Below are positions 8,241 to 18,100 of a stretch of 64,000 nt of DNA, piece by piece. The translations under genes and the position numbers were made by a program. Within the stretch, counting starts at the first letter, position 1, and the number at the start of each line of letters is the position of its first letter. The notes under the pieces are model-generated. The model ran no database searches. It had not been told where the DNA came from and saw only the letters and a list, made by a program, of their open reading frames with translations. Origin of the DNA: Candidatus Avelusimicrobium luingense (GTDB lineage Bacteria; Elusimicrobiota; Elusimicrobia; Elusimicrobiales; Elusimicrobiaceae); NCBI GenBank assembly GCA_900315845.1, contig OOHK01000004.1:78577-142576 (forward strand), read 5' to 3'.

Positions 8241-10037
8241 CTATTTAATCTCAGCTAATGCGTGGCCCGTTTGTACTTGGTCGCCTTGTTTAACAACAAA
8301 GTGTACCGTTCCGGCGGTCGTAGCGGCAACCGGGGTTTCCATCTTCATCGCTTCCATGACGAGAATTTCTTGCCCTTCGGCTACATTATCGCCTTCTTTG
8401 ACGCTAAAGCGTAGTACCGCACCGGGTACAGGTGCATTGACGGTAGCACCGGCTCCGCCCGTTGCGGCTTTGGTTGCGGCCGGCGTGTTTGCCGCCGCAC
8501 CGACGCCCACATTGTAGCGTTTGCCGTTGACGACAGCAGTGGAGTCATTTTCAAAAGACACGGTGTACGTTTTGCCTTCCACGGTTACGCTGACCGGGCC
8601 TTCTTGTTTGGTAGCCGGTTTAGCATCCGCCGCCCAGCGAATACCGTTCACTTTGGCTTCGCCTTTTAAGTACATAAGCCCTTTGTCGGCACACGTGGCG
8701 ACGATAAATTTATTTTCATCGGTTACAGGAAGTCCGGCTTCTTTGAGTTTGGCTTCTGCCACTTTTAAGCCTTTCTTCGGGTCGGCGTCATTGATTTCAA
8801 GCGGCGTTTTGTCGGTGGGTTCGCGTTTTAATTGTTCGCTCGCGATTTTGACAATTTCCGGATCGGCTTTGACCGGAGTTTTACCAAAATAACCGAGTAC
8901 CATTTTGCCGTACCCTTCCGTAATTTTTTTCCACGGGCCAAACATAACGTTAGCATATGCTTGTTGGAAATAGAATTGCGAAACAGGAGTTACGGACGTA
9001 CCGAATCCGCCGAGTTTTACACATTCGCCCATTGCTTTAACGACTTCGGGGAATTTGTCAAAGGTGCCGTTGTCGCGCATCATTTGCGTGTTGGCGGTTA
9101 ACGCACCGCCGGGCAACGGCGAGAACGGAATAATCGGGTTGACTTTGGTGGCCTCGGGCGGCAAGAAGTATTTGCTCATGCAATCTTGGAACACGTTTTC
9201 GGCTTCTTGAATTTTCTTCGGGTCAATATCTAACGTATATTCCGTACCGCGTAAGGCATGCCACATCGTTAAAATATCGGGTTGGCAGGTGCCGCCGGAA
9301 ACGGGCTTCATGGATAAATCTAACGAGTCCGCCCCCGCTTTAATGGCTTCTAAACAGCAGGCAATAGAGTTCCCCGCGGTTTCGTGCGTGTGGAAAACAA
9401 TTTTGGTGCCTTGCGGTAAAACGCGGCGCGCCATGGCAATGGTTTCGCCGACGGTTTTAGGCGTAGAAGTACCGGAAGCGTCTTTGAAACAAACGGAGTC
9501 AAACGGAACGCCCGATTTCAAAATATCTTTAAGTACTTTTTCGTAAAATACAGCCGTATGAATTTTGCCGGTGGTGTCCCAACCGTCAGGCAAGGACATC
9601 ATGGTTACGCAGATTTCGTGTTTAAGCCCGGCGTCGTGGATACATTGGCCGGAATAGATTAAATTGTTCACATCGTTTAATGCATCAAAGTTGCGAATGG
9701 TGGTGGTGCCGTGTTTTTTGAAAAGTTCGGCATGGGCTTTGATGACATCGGAAGATTGGCTGTCAAGCCCCACTACGTTGACACCGCGGGCCAAGGTTTG
9801 CAAGTTGGCATCCGGTCCGGCGGTTTTGCGGAAAGTGTCCATCATATCAAAGGCGTTTTCGTTGCAGTAAAAGAACAACGCCTGAAAGCGCGCACCGCCG
9901 CCAAATTCCATGTGGGAAATTCCGGCGTGGCGGGCCGCTTCTACCGCGGGCATAAAGTCTTTGGTGAGTACGCGCGCACCGTAAACGGATTGAAATCCGT
10001 CGCGAAACGCAGTGAGCATAAAGTTAATTTTTTTCAT
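8241..10037 (-). CDS. oadA: Biotin-dependent decarboxylase alpha subunit, carboxyltransferase plus biotinyl domain
   Basis: The 598-residue protein has an HMGL-like carboxyltransferase domain (about residues 5-265), a conserved carboxylase domain and a C-terminal biotinyl domain. Metal-site motifs are TAFRDGFQS near the N-terminus and [10 protein letters not shown]; the Lys in FKDASG matches the carbamylated Lys of this family. EAMKMETPV carries the biotinylated Lys, preceded by an Ala/Pro-rich linker. It probably transfers CO2 from oxaloacetate to biotin. The domain is divergent (RDGFQS where RDAHQS is usual), so the substrate is less certain. Beta, gamma and biotin ligase genes are adjacent. 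Confidence 0.88.
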   Translation of the reverse strand: MKKINFMLTAFRDGFQSVYGARVLTKDFMPAVEAARHAGISHMEFGGGARFQALFFYCNENAFDMMDTFRKTAGPDANLQTLARGVNVVGLDSQSSDVIKAHAELFKKHGTTTIRNFDALNDVNNLIYSGQCIHDAGLKHEICVTMMSLPDGWDTTGKIHTAVFYEKVLKDILKSGVPFDSVCFKDASGTSTPKTVGETIAMARRVLPQGTKIVFHTHETAGNSIACCLEAIKAGADSLDLSMKPVSGGTCQPDILTMWHALRGTEYTLDIDPKKIQEAENVFQDCMSKYFLPPEATKVNPIIPFSPLPGGALTANTQMMRDNGTFDKFPEVVKAMGECVKLGGFGTSVTPVSQFYFQQAYANVMFGPWKKITEGYGKMVLGYFGKTPVKADPEIVKIASEQLKREPTDKTPLEINDADPKKGLKVAEAKLKEAGLPVTDENKFIVATCADKGLMYLKGEAKVNGIRWAADAKPATKQEGPVSVTVEGKTYTVSFENDSTAVVNGKRYNVGVGAAANTPAATKAATGGAGATVNAPVPGAVLRFSVKEGDNVAEGQEILVMEAMKMETPVAATTAGTVHFVVKQGDQVQTGHALAEIK

Positions 10038-10061
10038 AGTGTTTTTATTTCCTTTTATAAA

Positions 10062-10283
10062 TTATTTTGAAAATCTTTTTGCAGTGGCAATAGCAACGGC
10101 CAAGAGCGCATTATCCGCTCCGGCAGCGGCGGGGACAGCATCCGGAAATTTCTTTTCCATCCACGCTACAAACGCGCCTAAAATCTTCATCATGCAAATC
10201 AGCAAGATTAAGAACGAAAACACAATCAGCATACCGATAACGGTAATGTTAAGTGCTTGCAAAATTAAACTATCTGCACTCAT
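10062..10283 (-). CDS. oadG: Decarboxylase gamma subunit (OadG family)
   Basis: This 73-residue protein has one N-terminal membrane helix (VIGMLIVFSFLILLICMM) followed by a short soluble tail, as expected for the small gamma subunit that assembles the sodium-pumping complex. It lies between the biotin ligase gene, whose stop it overlaps by 4 bp, and the alpha subunit gene. Identification leans on context as well as topology. Confidence 0.8.
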   Translation of the reverse strand: MSADSLILQALNITVIGMLIVFSFLILLICMMKILGAFVAWMEKKFPDAVPAAAGADNALLAVAIATAKRFSK

Positions 10284-10981
10284 AATACATCTCCTATATA
10301 TATTTCTTTTGGGCCTTGGGCGGTTTGCAGTAATAAAGTACCGCGCGGGGAAATTCCTTCCACCCTGCCAAAAATTGTTTTATCGCCGTCTTTGACGGTA
10401 ATTTCTTTACCTAATGCCGCAAAGCGTTTGGTATATGCGGCAAAAATCGTTTCAAATCCTTTTTCGCATAAGGCCGGATAATCTTGCCAAAAAAAGTGCA
10501 AGACGTTTTCCAACACCGTTTCGCGGGTTGTTTGCACGCCCGCTAATTTAAGCGACGTAGCCGGTTGCCCGACGTGTTCCAAATCGGTTTGATTAACGTT
10601 AATACCCACTCCTAATATAACGGCTTGAAAAACAGTTTTATCAAAAACGGCTTCACTTAAAATACCGCTGATTTTTTGGCCGTTTATTTGCACATCATTG
10701 GGCCACTTGATAGTGGGCGTTAGCGAAAATTGTTCCAACGCTTTACAAATACTTACAGCCATCAGTTGGGTTAAGTTGGGTAAAAAAGGATTGTACGGCG
10801 GTTTTAAAAGAACGGAAAAATAAAGTCCACCCGCTTGTGATACCCACGTGCGGTCATAACGGCCGCGGCCGGCGGTTTGTTTGTCGGCATATACCACGGT
10901 AGCATGGGACAATTCGGCCCGGTGCGTTTTTAAGTACGTATTGGTAGAATCTACCTCGTCTAAATGTAGCAACCGGCTCAT
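10280..10981 (-). CDS. birA: Biotin--[acetyl-CoA-carboxylase] ligase
   Basis: The 233-residue protein is a class I biotin ligase without the N-terminal DNA-binding domain. It activates biotin and attaches it to the Lys of biotinyl domains. Motifs include STNTYLK, GRGRYDRTW (biotinyl-AMP loop), KWPNDV, and a C-terminal SH3-like segment ISPRGTLLL. It opens the operon encoding the biotinylated decarboxylase, so that protein is a likely main client. A perfect TATAAT lies 6 nt before the ATG with no ribosome-binding site. Confidence 0.93.
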   Translation of the reverse strand: MSRLLHLDEVDSTNTYLKTHRAELSHATVVYADKQTAGRGRYDRTWVSQAGGLYFSVLLKPPYNPFLPNLTQLMAVSICKALEQFSLTPTIKWPNDVQINGQKISGILSEAVFDKTVFQAVILGVGINVNQTDLEHVGQPATSLKLAGVQTTRETVLENVLHFFWQDYPALCEKGFETIFAAYTKRFAALGKEITVKDGDKTIFGRVEGISPRGTLLLQTAQGPKEIYIGDVL

Positions 10982-10987
10982 GTAGAT

Positions 10988-10993
10988 ATTATA
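10988..10993 (-). promoter_or_regulatory. -10 box of birA-oadGAB operon, leaderless spacing
   Basis: On the minus strand TATAAT is followed by 6 nt and then the birA ATG, so transcription should begin at the start codon. Confidence 0.5.
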
Positions 10994-11010
10994 TCAAATT
11001 AGGAGTGGGT

Positions 11011-11466
11011 TTACTGCCCGGCGGCCCAAGCGTTGCAGAGTTGCCGTTCGTAAGTGGATGCTTTGGCATAAAGCACACAGGATCTGGCTCCGCTGAAATA
11101 AATAGTTAAAGCATATTTCTCACCGGCAGGAATCCGTTGGGCAAGGGCTTTTAAGTGTTGGTCTCCCACGCAATTACTGGCGGTTACTTCAAAGTTTTTT
11201 GTTTTTTTAGAAACAATGCCGCAATAGTTGGCTAATTCGCCCGGGTATTCAATATCCAAATCGGCAATGTTATTGGTATAATCGCCGGAAGCGATTTTGT
11301 ATATATCATTGGCTTTGGCAATAGATTCTACTAAAGTAATGCCTTCGCTCATGCGGGCCTTTTCCACCGCTTTTTGATATTGGGGGAGTGCTACCGCTGC
11401 CAATATACCGATAATTAAAACTACCACTAACAATTCAATAAGGGTAAAGGCTTGATTATTTTTCAT
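11011..11466 (-). CDS. Type IV pilin-like protein
   Basis: The 151-residue protein has a short basic leader (MKNNQA) and a class III prepilin cleavage and assembly segment, [22 protein letters not shown], shown here in pieces: FTLIELLVV then [13 protein letters not shown]. Glu5 of the mature protein is present. The globular part has four Cys that could form two disulfides, including CGIV and a C-terminal CNAW. It is probably processed by the prepilin peptidase encoded near 61 kb and assembled into a pilus or pseudopilus. AAGGAAAA precedes the ATG. A second pilin-like gene is divergent. Confidence 0.88.
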   Translation of the reverse strand: MKNNQAFTLIELLVVVLIIGILAAVALPQYQKAVEKARMSEGITLVESIAKANDIYKIASGDYTNNIADLDIEYPGELANYCGIVSKKTKNFEVTASNCVGDQHLKALAQRIPAGEKYALTIYFSGARSCVLYAKASTYERQLCNAWAAGQ

Positions 11467-11542
11467 AAAAGTTTTCCTTGTTTTTTGATTTGTGTAACTA
11501 TATTATTGCTTTTTTGTATAAACGATGCAACCGCTAAAATAC

Positions 11543-11571
11543 TTGACAGAGGTTTTTTTTATTGCTAGATT
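11543..11571 (+). promoter_or_regulatory. Strong promoter of the 11.6-kb pilin-like gene
   Basis: A consensus TTGACA (11543-11548) and an extended -10 TGCTAGATT (box 11566-11571) are spaced 17 nt apart. The ATG with its ribosome-binding site follows about 30 nt after the start of transcription. Confidence 0.75.
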
Positions 11572-11609
11572 TTATAAAACGATGTGAAGTAGTAAAAGGG
11601 AGCATTTTT

Positions 11610-12155
11610 ATGAAAACCAATATGTCGGACGCAGTGAGCGGATTTACGTTAATCGAACTTTTAGTAGTAGTGCTTATTATCGGTATTTTAGCCTCGGTGG
11701 CTTTGCCGCAATATCAAGTGGCGGTTGCCAAAAGTAAATTTACTAAACTGATTCCCACCGTAAAAGCCATGAAAGAGGGTATGGAAATATATCATATGGC
11801 TAACGGCGGTTATCCGCCGGACGGCGACAGTGCCACCGACGTCGGCTTTGCGGTGGAAGTGGCCACCGATTGTAGCGGACACGACGGCACCAGTTGGATT
11901 ATTTGCCCGAACGGAATTTATTTTGACCGGATGGATAGCGGACAGTTAACCGTAGCCGGTATGGATACTAACATTAAATTGGCTTATTTGATGTGGTTGG
12001 ATAATTCGGCCCACCCGGGGGAAATCCGTTGCGTGGCTAACGGTGATATCGCCAATAAAGTGTGCAAAAGTTTAGGCGGAACGGTGGTAACCGGGGAAGC
12101 TTTCTCTGCGGTCAATTCGCGAATCGGGACCGGTACGGTGTATAAGATTCACTAA
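11610..12155 (+). CDS. Type IV pilin-like protein
   Basis: The 181-residue protein has a leader (MKTNMSDAVSG) and the same processing core as the divergent gene ([10 protein letters not shown], then LIIGILASVALPQYQ). Mature Glu5 is present. Four Cys lie in the globular part (ATDCSG, WIICPN, IRCVAN, KVCKS). I chose the ATG at 11610 because AAAGGGAG lies about 9 nt upstream; an earlier in-frame start at 11562 overlaps the promoter. Its end overlaps the convergent pdxA gene by 4 bp. Pilus fibre or secretion pseudopilus remain equally possible. Confidence 0.87.
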   Translation: MKTNMSDAVSGFTLIELLVVVLIIGILASVALPQYQVAVAKSKFTKLIPTVKAMKEGMEIYHMANGGYPPDGDSATDVGFAVEVATDCSGHDGTSWIICPNGIYFDRMDSGQLTVAGMDTNIKLAYLMWLDNSAHPGEIRCVANGDIANKVCKSLGGTVVTGEAFSAVNSRIGTGTVYKIH

Positions 12156-13063
12156 TTCTTTTTTACTGCAAACAGGATAGCCGATACCATACTTTGTGGG
12201 TCGGCTATTTTTTTGCCTGCAATATCAAATGCGGTGCCGTGCGCGGGGGAAGTGCGCAAAAACGGCAGCCCCGCTGTTAAATGAACAATCGGTTTTTTGG
12301 CGGCTAATTTTAGACCGAGTAAGGCCTGATCATGATAGGTGCAAAGTAGGCCGTCGTATTGGCCTTTTAGGTGAGCCAACCACGCCGCGTCTGACGCAAT
12401 AGGCCCTTCTATTTTTAGGCCTTTTCGCCGTAAATTTTTTATCGCGGGGCGTAAGATTTCATTTTCTTCGGTGCCGAATTTGCCGTTGTCGGCCGCATGC
12501 GGATTAACGGCGCAAAGCCCTATTTTTGGTGTTTTAATTCCTAAATTTTTGAGTGCTTGACAAAAGTGAAGGGCTGTTTCTTCCACGCGCTTTTTGGAAA
12601 GCGGCAAGTGGGCCAGCGCAAAATGTTCGGTAACTAGCGCACAACGTAAATGTTCGCTGACAAACATCATAAGCCCGTCTGATTGGGTGGCATGACGCAA
12701 GAGTTCGGTGTGGCCCGTAAAAGGCACATCTGCCAACGTCCAACTTTGTTTGGAAATAGGTGCGGTTACTAATGGAACATGGTGTTGCAACGATAGTTTA
12801 ATTCCTAATTTGACTGCCTGAAAAGAAACCGCTCCGCCCACGCGGCTGGGGGCGTGTTTAGTGGGTAATTTTTTGATACTTTCTACGGCAATTAAACGGC
12901 CTAATTTATCCGTCCACCCGGCGCGCAAAAGCGAAGTCGGCTCGCCGATAACTACCGGCGTACAACTGCGCCGTACTTGCAGGTTCTGCAAAGCGCGAAC
13001 GGTAATTTCCGGGCCGATACCCAGCGGATCTCCGGCGGTAATTAAGACGAGTGGTTTTTTCAT
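12152..13063 (-). CDS. pdxA: 4-hydroxythreonine-4-phosphate dehydrogenase (PdxA family)
   Basis: The 303-residue protein matches PdxA, a divalent-metal NAD(P)-dependent dehydrogenase of pyridoxal phosphate synthesis. Visible motifs are GDPLGIGPE at the N-terminus, TAPISK, FTGHTELL, AVNPHAADNG, CTYHDQALLGLK and TAGLPFLRTSPAHGTAFD. It is somewhat shorter than the ~330-residue E. coli enzyme. The related PdxA2 threonate-phosphate dehydrogenase is an alternative. The start is fixed by the N-terminal motif, yet no Shine-Dalgarno sequence is visible. A terminator hairpin ends about 10 nt upstream. Confidence 0.9.
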   Translation of the reverse strand: MKKPLVLITAGDPLGIGPEITVRALQNLQVRRSCTPVVIGEPTSLLRAGWTDKLGRLIAVESIKKLPTKHAPSRVGGAVSFQAVKLGIKLSLQHHVPLVTAPISKQSWTLADVPFTGHTELLRHATQSDGLMMFVSEHLRCALVTEHFALAHLPLSKKRVEETALHFCQALKNLGIKTPKIGLCAVNPHAADNGKFGTEENEILRPAIKNLRRKGLKIEGPIASDAAWLAHLKGQYDGLLCTYHDQALLGLKLAAKKPIVHLTAGLPFLRTSPAHGTAFDIAGKKIADPQSMVSAILFAVKKN

Positions 13064-13073
13064 ACAAAATAAA

Positions 13074-13107
13074 ACCGCCCCTCTATCTGTTTGGATAAAG
13101 GGGCGGT
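13074..13107 (-). terminator. Intrinsic terminator between the parvulin gene and pdxA
   Basis: A 9-bp stem (13074-13082 with 13099-13107), extendable by four inner pairs, is followed on the minus strand by TTTTATTTT. It lies after the 13.1-kb parvulin stop and immediately before the pdxA ATG. Confidence 0.85.
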
Positions 13108-13117
13108 AAATTAAAAA

Positions 13118-14275
13118 CTATTTTTTTACTTCTTCTTTTTTGCCTTCGGCTTTGGGGGCTTCTTTGTCCATATCAAATGTTTTGGTAATTTTGATATCGG
13201 CTTTGTCGCTTAACCCTTTGACATATTCGCCCATGGCTTCTTGCACACGTTGTTGGGCAATATATTGGCCGAGTTGTTGGGCAATATCGTTAAATTCTAC
13301 GGTGCGTTCGGCGCGTTTTTCTTTTACTTTAATAATATGAAAACCGAGGTCGGTTTTAATCGGCGCGCTGACTTTGCCCACGGCTAACGTGAAGGCTTTT
13401 TCGTCAATCTCTTTCGGGGCAATGCCTTTAATTAAAATCATGTCGCCTCCGCTGGCAAGAGCGGCTTTATCTTCGGTGTATTTTTGAACGGCGGCAGAAA
13501 AATCTAACCCGTTATCCAATTCTTTTTTGATTTGTTTGGCCAGTTCTTCTTTCTTTTTGACGTCGGCCGGTTTCATGTCTTTCGTAACGGCTAAATAAAT
13601 ATGTCCGATACGCACTTGCTCGGCGGTGAGTTGTTTGAGTTTGGCCGCGATGGCTTGGGCTTCTTCCAATTTAGCCGGATCTTTCTTTTCAAGTGCTTTC
13701 ATCTTTTTGGTGTCGTTTTTCAAGACGGCTTGTACGTTATCAAACAAGGCTTTGACGTCGGCTTCTTGTACCGGTTTGACGGTTTTGGTGAGTTGTTCCG
13801 TCATCAGTTTACGTACCGCTACTTCTTTTTTGATTTTTTCTTTGTAGCGTTTTAACGTCATGTTTTGTTTTTTAAGGGCTTCGTTAAAGCGTTTGTCGGC
13901 GCCGGCTTTATCTTCTTTGCCGGTTTTTTCGTCAATGATAAACCGGGCTTTGATTTCGTTGATGCCGGCATCAATTTCGGAATCTTTTACTTGTATTTTG
14001 GCTTCTTCGGCGGCTTGGAATAATAATTCCTTGGTAATGAGTTCTTGCAATACTTCTTTGCCTAAAATATCTTTGGCATGCGGTTGCTCAAGGGCTTGGG
14101 GCATAGTGGCTTGATATTGGTCTAATACCCCTTGTAAATACGCATTATACTCAGACGCCAAAATCGGCCGCCCGTTAACGGTGGCAACGGAACCTTCCAA
14201 TACTTTGGCGTTCACATTGAAACTGACTAATAGGGCTGCCAGAATAGCCCCTATGTATTTATTCGTTTTGTGCAT
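13118..14275 (-). CDS. SurA-like periplasmic peptidyl-prolyl isomerase
   Basis: The 385-residue protein has a signal peptide ending near NVNA, a SurA-type N-terminal chaperone region (VATVNGRPILASEYN), and a parvulin domain around residues 225-340 (RIGHIYLAV, GGDMILI, TDLGFHIIKVKEKR). A highly charged Lys/Glu tail closes the protein. It probably assists folding of outer-membrane or exported proteins. Its start overlaps the upstream parvulin lipoprotein gene by 17 bp, so the two are coupled. A terminator follows. Confidence 0.87.
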   Translation of the reverse strand: MHKTNKYIGAILAALLVSFNVNAKVLEGSVATVNGRPILASEYNAYLQGVLDQYQATMPQALEQPHAKDILGKEVLQELITKELLFQAAEEAKIQVKDSEIDAGINEIKARFIIDEKTGKEDKAGADKRFNEALKKQNMTLKRYKEKIKKEVAVRKLMTEQLTKTVKPVQEADVKALFDNVQAVLKNDTKKMKALEKKDPAKLEEAQAIAAKLKQLTAEQVRIGHIYLAVTKDMKPADVKKKEELAKQIKKELDNGLDFSAAVQKYTEDKAALASGGDMILIKGIAPKEIDEKAFTLAVGKVSAPIKTDLGFHIIKVKEKRAERTVEFNDIAQQLGQYIAQQRVQEAMGEYVKGLSDKADIKITKTFDMDKEAPKAEGKKEEVKK

Positions 14276-15092
14276 AAATAACTACCTCGTATTTTTTTTG
14301 TAATGTTTCGATGGCTTTGTCCAACTTCTTATTTTCTAACACTGCGCGGATACGCGGCGCAGCATCTTCTTTTGAAAGCCGTCTTTCTTTCGTCTTCTTT
14401 ATTATATGAAATCCAAACGCGGTTTTGATAAAACCTTGTACGCTGCCGACTACGGAATTGGCGGCAATCACTTCAATTTCCGGCAAAAACTCACCGGGCA
14501 TAAAAGTAAATTGGCTGTTGCGGAGGGCTTCCGGCGCGATATTATATTTACGCGACATATCGTTCCAGCGCGAAGGATAACTTTTCAGCGTGCGTAATAC
14601 TTCGTCGGCAGTTTGGGCATTATCTACAATGATTTGTTGAACGGTCATTTCATAAGGATATTGTTTATAATATTCCTCAATTTCTTGATCCGTTACTTTT
14701 AAGACTCCGTCCGTGCGTTGTTTTTCGTACCATAAATCTTCTAATAACTGATGTGTATAAGCCTGATAAATTTCGTTTAGTTGCATGCGTTTATCGGTGG
14801 AAAATTTTTGGTAATCGGGCGAGCGATTCAACCCTTGCGCAAGGGCGTCTGCTTCAATCAGTTTTTCACGCAGAATAATTTGTAGTAAATTTTGATGCCC
14901 GATAGGGGTGCTTGCAAAGGCGGTATCTTCTTTGGATAATTGAGCCAATCGTTTTTGTACATCTGCCTCGGTAATCGTGGGGACATCTTGTTTGCTCGTG
15001 GTTTTTTCCCACACAACAGAAGTTCCCTCTTGTTGGGTACAAGCGGTCAAAAATAAAACGGACACGATACAACCCAGTCGTAAATACTTCAT
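14259..15092 (-). CDS. Parvulin-type peptidyl-prolyl isomerase lipoprotein
   Basis: The 277-residue protein has a lipoprotein signal peptide with lipobox LTAC near residue 18, so it is probably membrane-anchored on the periplasmic side. The C-terminal half is a parvulin-like domain (VQQIIVDNAQTADEV, FMPGEFLPEI, TAFGFHIIKKTKERR). The organisation resembles PrsA-type foldases. It is followed by a second, soluble parvulin gene with a 17-bp overlap. A TATAGT sits 6 nt before the ATG, hinting at an internal leaderless promoter after mfd. Confidence 0.83.
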   Translation of the reverse strand: MKYLRLGCIVSVLFLTACTQQEGTSVVWEKTTSKQDVPTITEADVQKRLAQLSKEDTAFASTPIGHQNLLQIILREKLIEADALAQGLNRSPDYQKFSTDKRMQLNEIYQAYTHQLLEDLWYEKQRTDGVLKVTDQEIEEYYKQYPYEMTVQQIIVDNAQTADEVLRTLKSYPSRWNDMSRKYNIAPEALRNSQFTFMPGEFLPEIEVIAANSVVGSVQGFIKTAFGFHIIKKTKERRLSKEDAAPRIRAVLENKKLDKAIETLQKKYEVVIYAQNE

Positions 15093-15104
15093 AGTAATAC
15101 TATA

Positions 15105-18100
15105 TCATTTTTGCAGTTTAAGTAGCGTGCTTAAAAAAGTTACTGTTTCGCGCGCGAAATCTAAAGGTGTTTTTTCGGGCGGAGGGGTCAGTAACACCCC
15201 ATCTCCGCTATGTGATTTTGTAAATGCGACGTGCGCTGCACCGAAACGGTTGAAGAGTTCTGCCGGGAAATTTTCCGGCATGTGAAAGCGCCTTGCAAAA
15301 AGTAATTCTAATTTGCCGTCCGTATAATCTACGTGATAAATATTTAATTTTCCCGCAGTTTGACTGAGTGCAAATAACGCTGTCAGGTTATGTATTTCCG
15401 GCGGTACCGGGCCGCACAAATCGGCTAATCGCGTTAGGAGTTGTTGGGTTTGTGCTTCGTCTGCACCCATCAGCGCTTTGTAATATTTTAGACGTTCTGC
15501 GTCATCGGGTAAGTAATCGGGGGGAATATAAGCGGCCAGCGGTAAATTGACGGTAGCGCGCAGAGTGGGCTCGGCTTTTCCGCCGCGCAGTTTTTTGACT
15601 TCCGCCGCCACCAAATCACAATATAAACTTAATCCTACTTCGCTAATAGGTCCATGTTGTTTAACACCTAATAATTCGCCTGCGCCGCGTATTTCCATAT
15701 CGCGTAAAGCGAGCCTGAAACCGCTGCCCAGTTCGCTAAATTCCATCAGCGCAGATAAGCGTTGTTTAGCGGCTTCGGTGGGATCTTTTTCGTCGCGTTC
15801 GTGCCAACGGACGGCGGCCAGATCGGCAAAGTTATTTTCTTCGTGCGGCGTTTTTTTGAATAACCAATCGGGGTGGAATAAATAGCAATAGGCTTTGGTG
15901 TTACCCCGCCCGATACGTCCGCGCAGTTGGTATAGTTGAGCTAGGCCGAAGTTATGCGCATTTTCTACAATCAGCGTGTTGGCGTTAGTAATATCCAAGC
16001 CCGATTCAATAATAGTAGAAGCGAGTAACACATCATATTTACCGTTGTTAAAATCCCACAATGTTTGTTCTAGTTCTTTTTCATCCATTTGCCCGTGCGC
16101 CACACAAATGCGCGCATGCGGCACTAATTTTTTGAGTAGTAATTCGCGCGATTGCATGCTTTGTACGCTATTATATACATAATAGACTTGTCCACCGCGG
16201 GCGATTTCACGCGAGATAGCCGAGGCGGCTAATTCATCGTTCCACGGAGTAACAACGGTTTGTATCGGCGTGCGCCCGCGCGGGGGAGTGTCTATGAGCG
16301 AAATGTCGCGCAAAGACGAAAGCGATTGGTTGAGCGTACGCGGAATGGGCGTGGCGCTTAACATCAGCGAATGGACACCGGCGCATTTGGCGCGTATTTT
16401 TTCTTTTTGTTTGACTCCGAAACGGTGTTCTTCATCAATAATCACCAGCCCTAAATTTTTGAAAGCAATGTCTTTACTTAACAGGCGGTGCGTACCGATA
16501 ATAATATCACACAGCCCGTTGCGGATTTCCTGTACTACTTCTTTTTGTTCTTTTGGCGTTTGGAAACGGCACAGCATACGCACGTTGACCGGAAACCCCG
16601 CCATGCGTTTAGTAAATGTTTTATAATGTTGGGCGGTTAAAATAGTGGTGGGGGATAACATCATTACTTGTTTGCCCGATAGAACCGTTTTGAGCGCAGC
16701 CCGCATGGCTACTTCGGTTTTGCCAAAGCCCACATCACCCACTAAAATTCGGTCCATCGGTTTGGAAAGGGATAAATCGTGCAGCGTTTGGGAAATGGCT
16801 TGTTCCTGCCCCGGAGTTAAGATATAAGGGAAAGAGTCTGCAAATTCCCGTTCCATGCGCGCGTCTCCGGGTAAATCGGGGGCGGGCGTGGCTTGGCGCA
16901 AGGCCTCTAATTTCAAAATTTCCTGGGCCGTTTTTTGCGCCTCTTCTTTGACATGTTTTTTAACTTCTTGCCATTTGATGCCGCCCAAAACTGATAACGT
17001 AGGCCGCTTGCCGCCTACACCGATATATTTTTGTACTTTTTTGAAATCATACATTGGTACATATAAGCGGCTGCCGCGGCGGTACTCTATAATCAGGCAA
17101 TCGGTAGGGTTTTCGTCTTTATCCATAATCTCTAACCCTAAATACCGCCCGATACCATGCTCTTGGTGAACGACATAATCTCCCGCTTGCAATTCTTTGA
17201 AACGGACCCGTTTGGCTCCTTCTACATCAAAACGGTTTAATACGCGCGTTGCATTATAACGTCGGTTGAGTAAATCGTTAGAAGTAATAAAGGCGAGTTT
17301 GTCTTTCGGACTATAAAACCCTTGCGTTAACGAAGAAATAACCAGTGGCACTTTCCCGGCGTGCGGTTGGTCGGCTAACAACGTACCGATACGGTCCAGT
17401 TCGCCGCGGTTAAGACAACAAATTTGTACCCGGTACCCTTGCTGTTGCAGTTGGAAAATTTCACGGTCCGCCAGTTCCATATTGGCTTGGAAACTTACCG
17501 GCGATTTTAGGCCTGCATTATGGGCCCCCTCGCGGGGCAGTTGAGTAATAAAACGTGCATTGGGGTGGGCGGTAAAATCAAAGGAACTGTCCGGTTCGTC
17601 AAATAACCAGACCGCGCCGGAAAGGTAATCGGCCAGCGTAGCCGGAGTTTGTTCAAAGCCGAGCGGTAAAATAACGACGCTATCTGTTTGGTTTTTAGTG
17701 TTTTTGGTATCCAAATCAAAAGCACTAATCATTTCTAATCGGTTGCCGGAAAAGTATAACCGCAAGGGTAACGGTTCTTGTGCAGAAAAAATATCTACTA
17801 CGCTGCCGCGCACGGCATATTGTCCGGGGCTTTCTGTATAATCTTCACGCGTATAACCGATCTGCTCTAACGTATCTACCAATTCTTGGCGGCGGATCGT
17901 TTGTCCGCGCCGAAGTGTCAGCAAGCGGGTTTCAAATTCATGGCGTGTCGGTAACGCCGCAGTCAGCCCCGCATAATCAGTTATGATAAATTGGAAATTT
18001 TTGGGGGCGATAAGTAATTGATACAAGGCGGCGATGCGCCCGTTATCTGTGGGCGGGAAAGTAAGGATTTGCGTGTTTTCCGGGGAAAATTCGCGTGCGG

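Noticed and set aside
12405..12430. Further copy of the GGGCC motif (TTTTTAGGCCTTTTCGCC)
   Set aside because: It lies inside the pdxA coding region and matches only half the motif, so it is likely chance.
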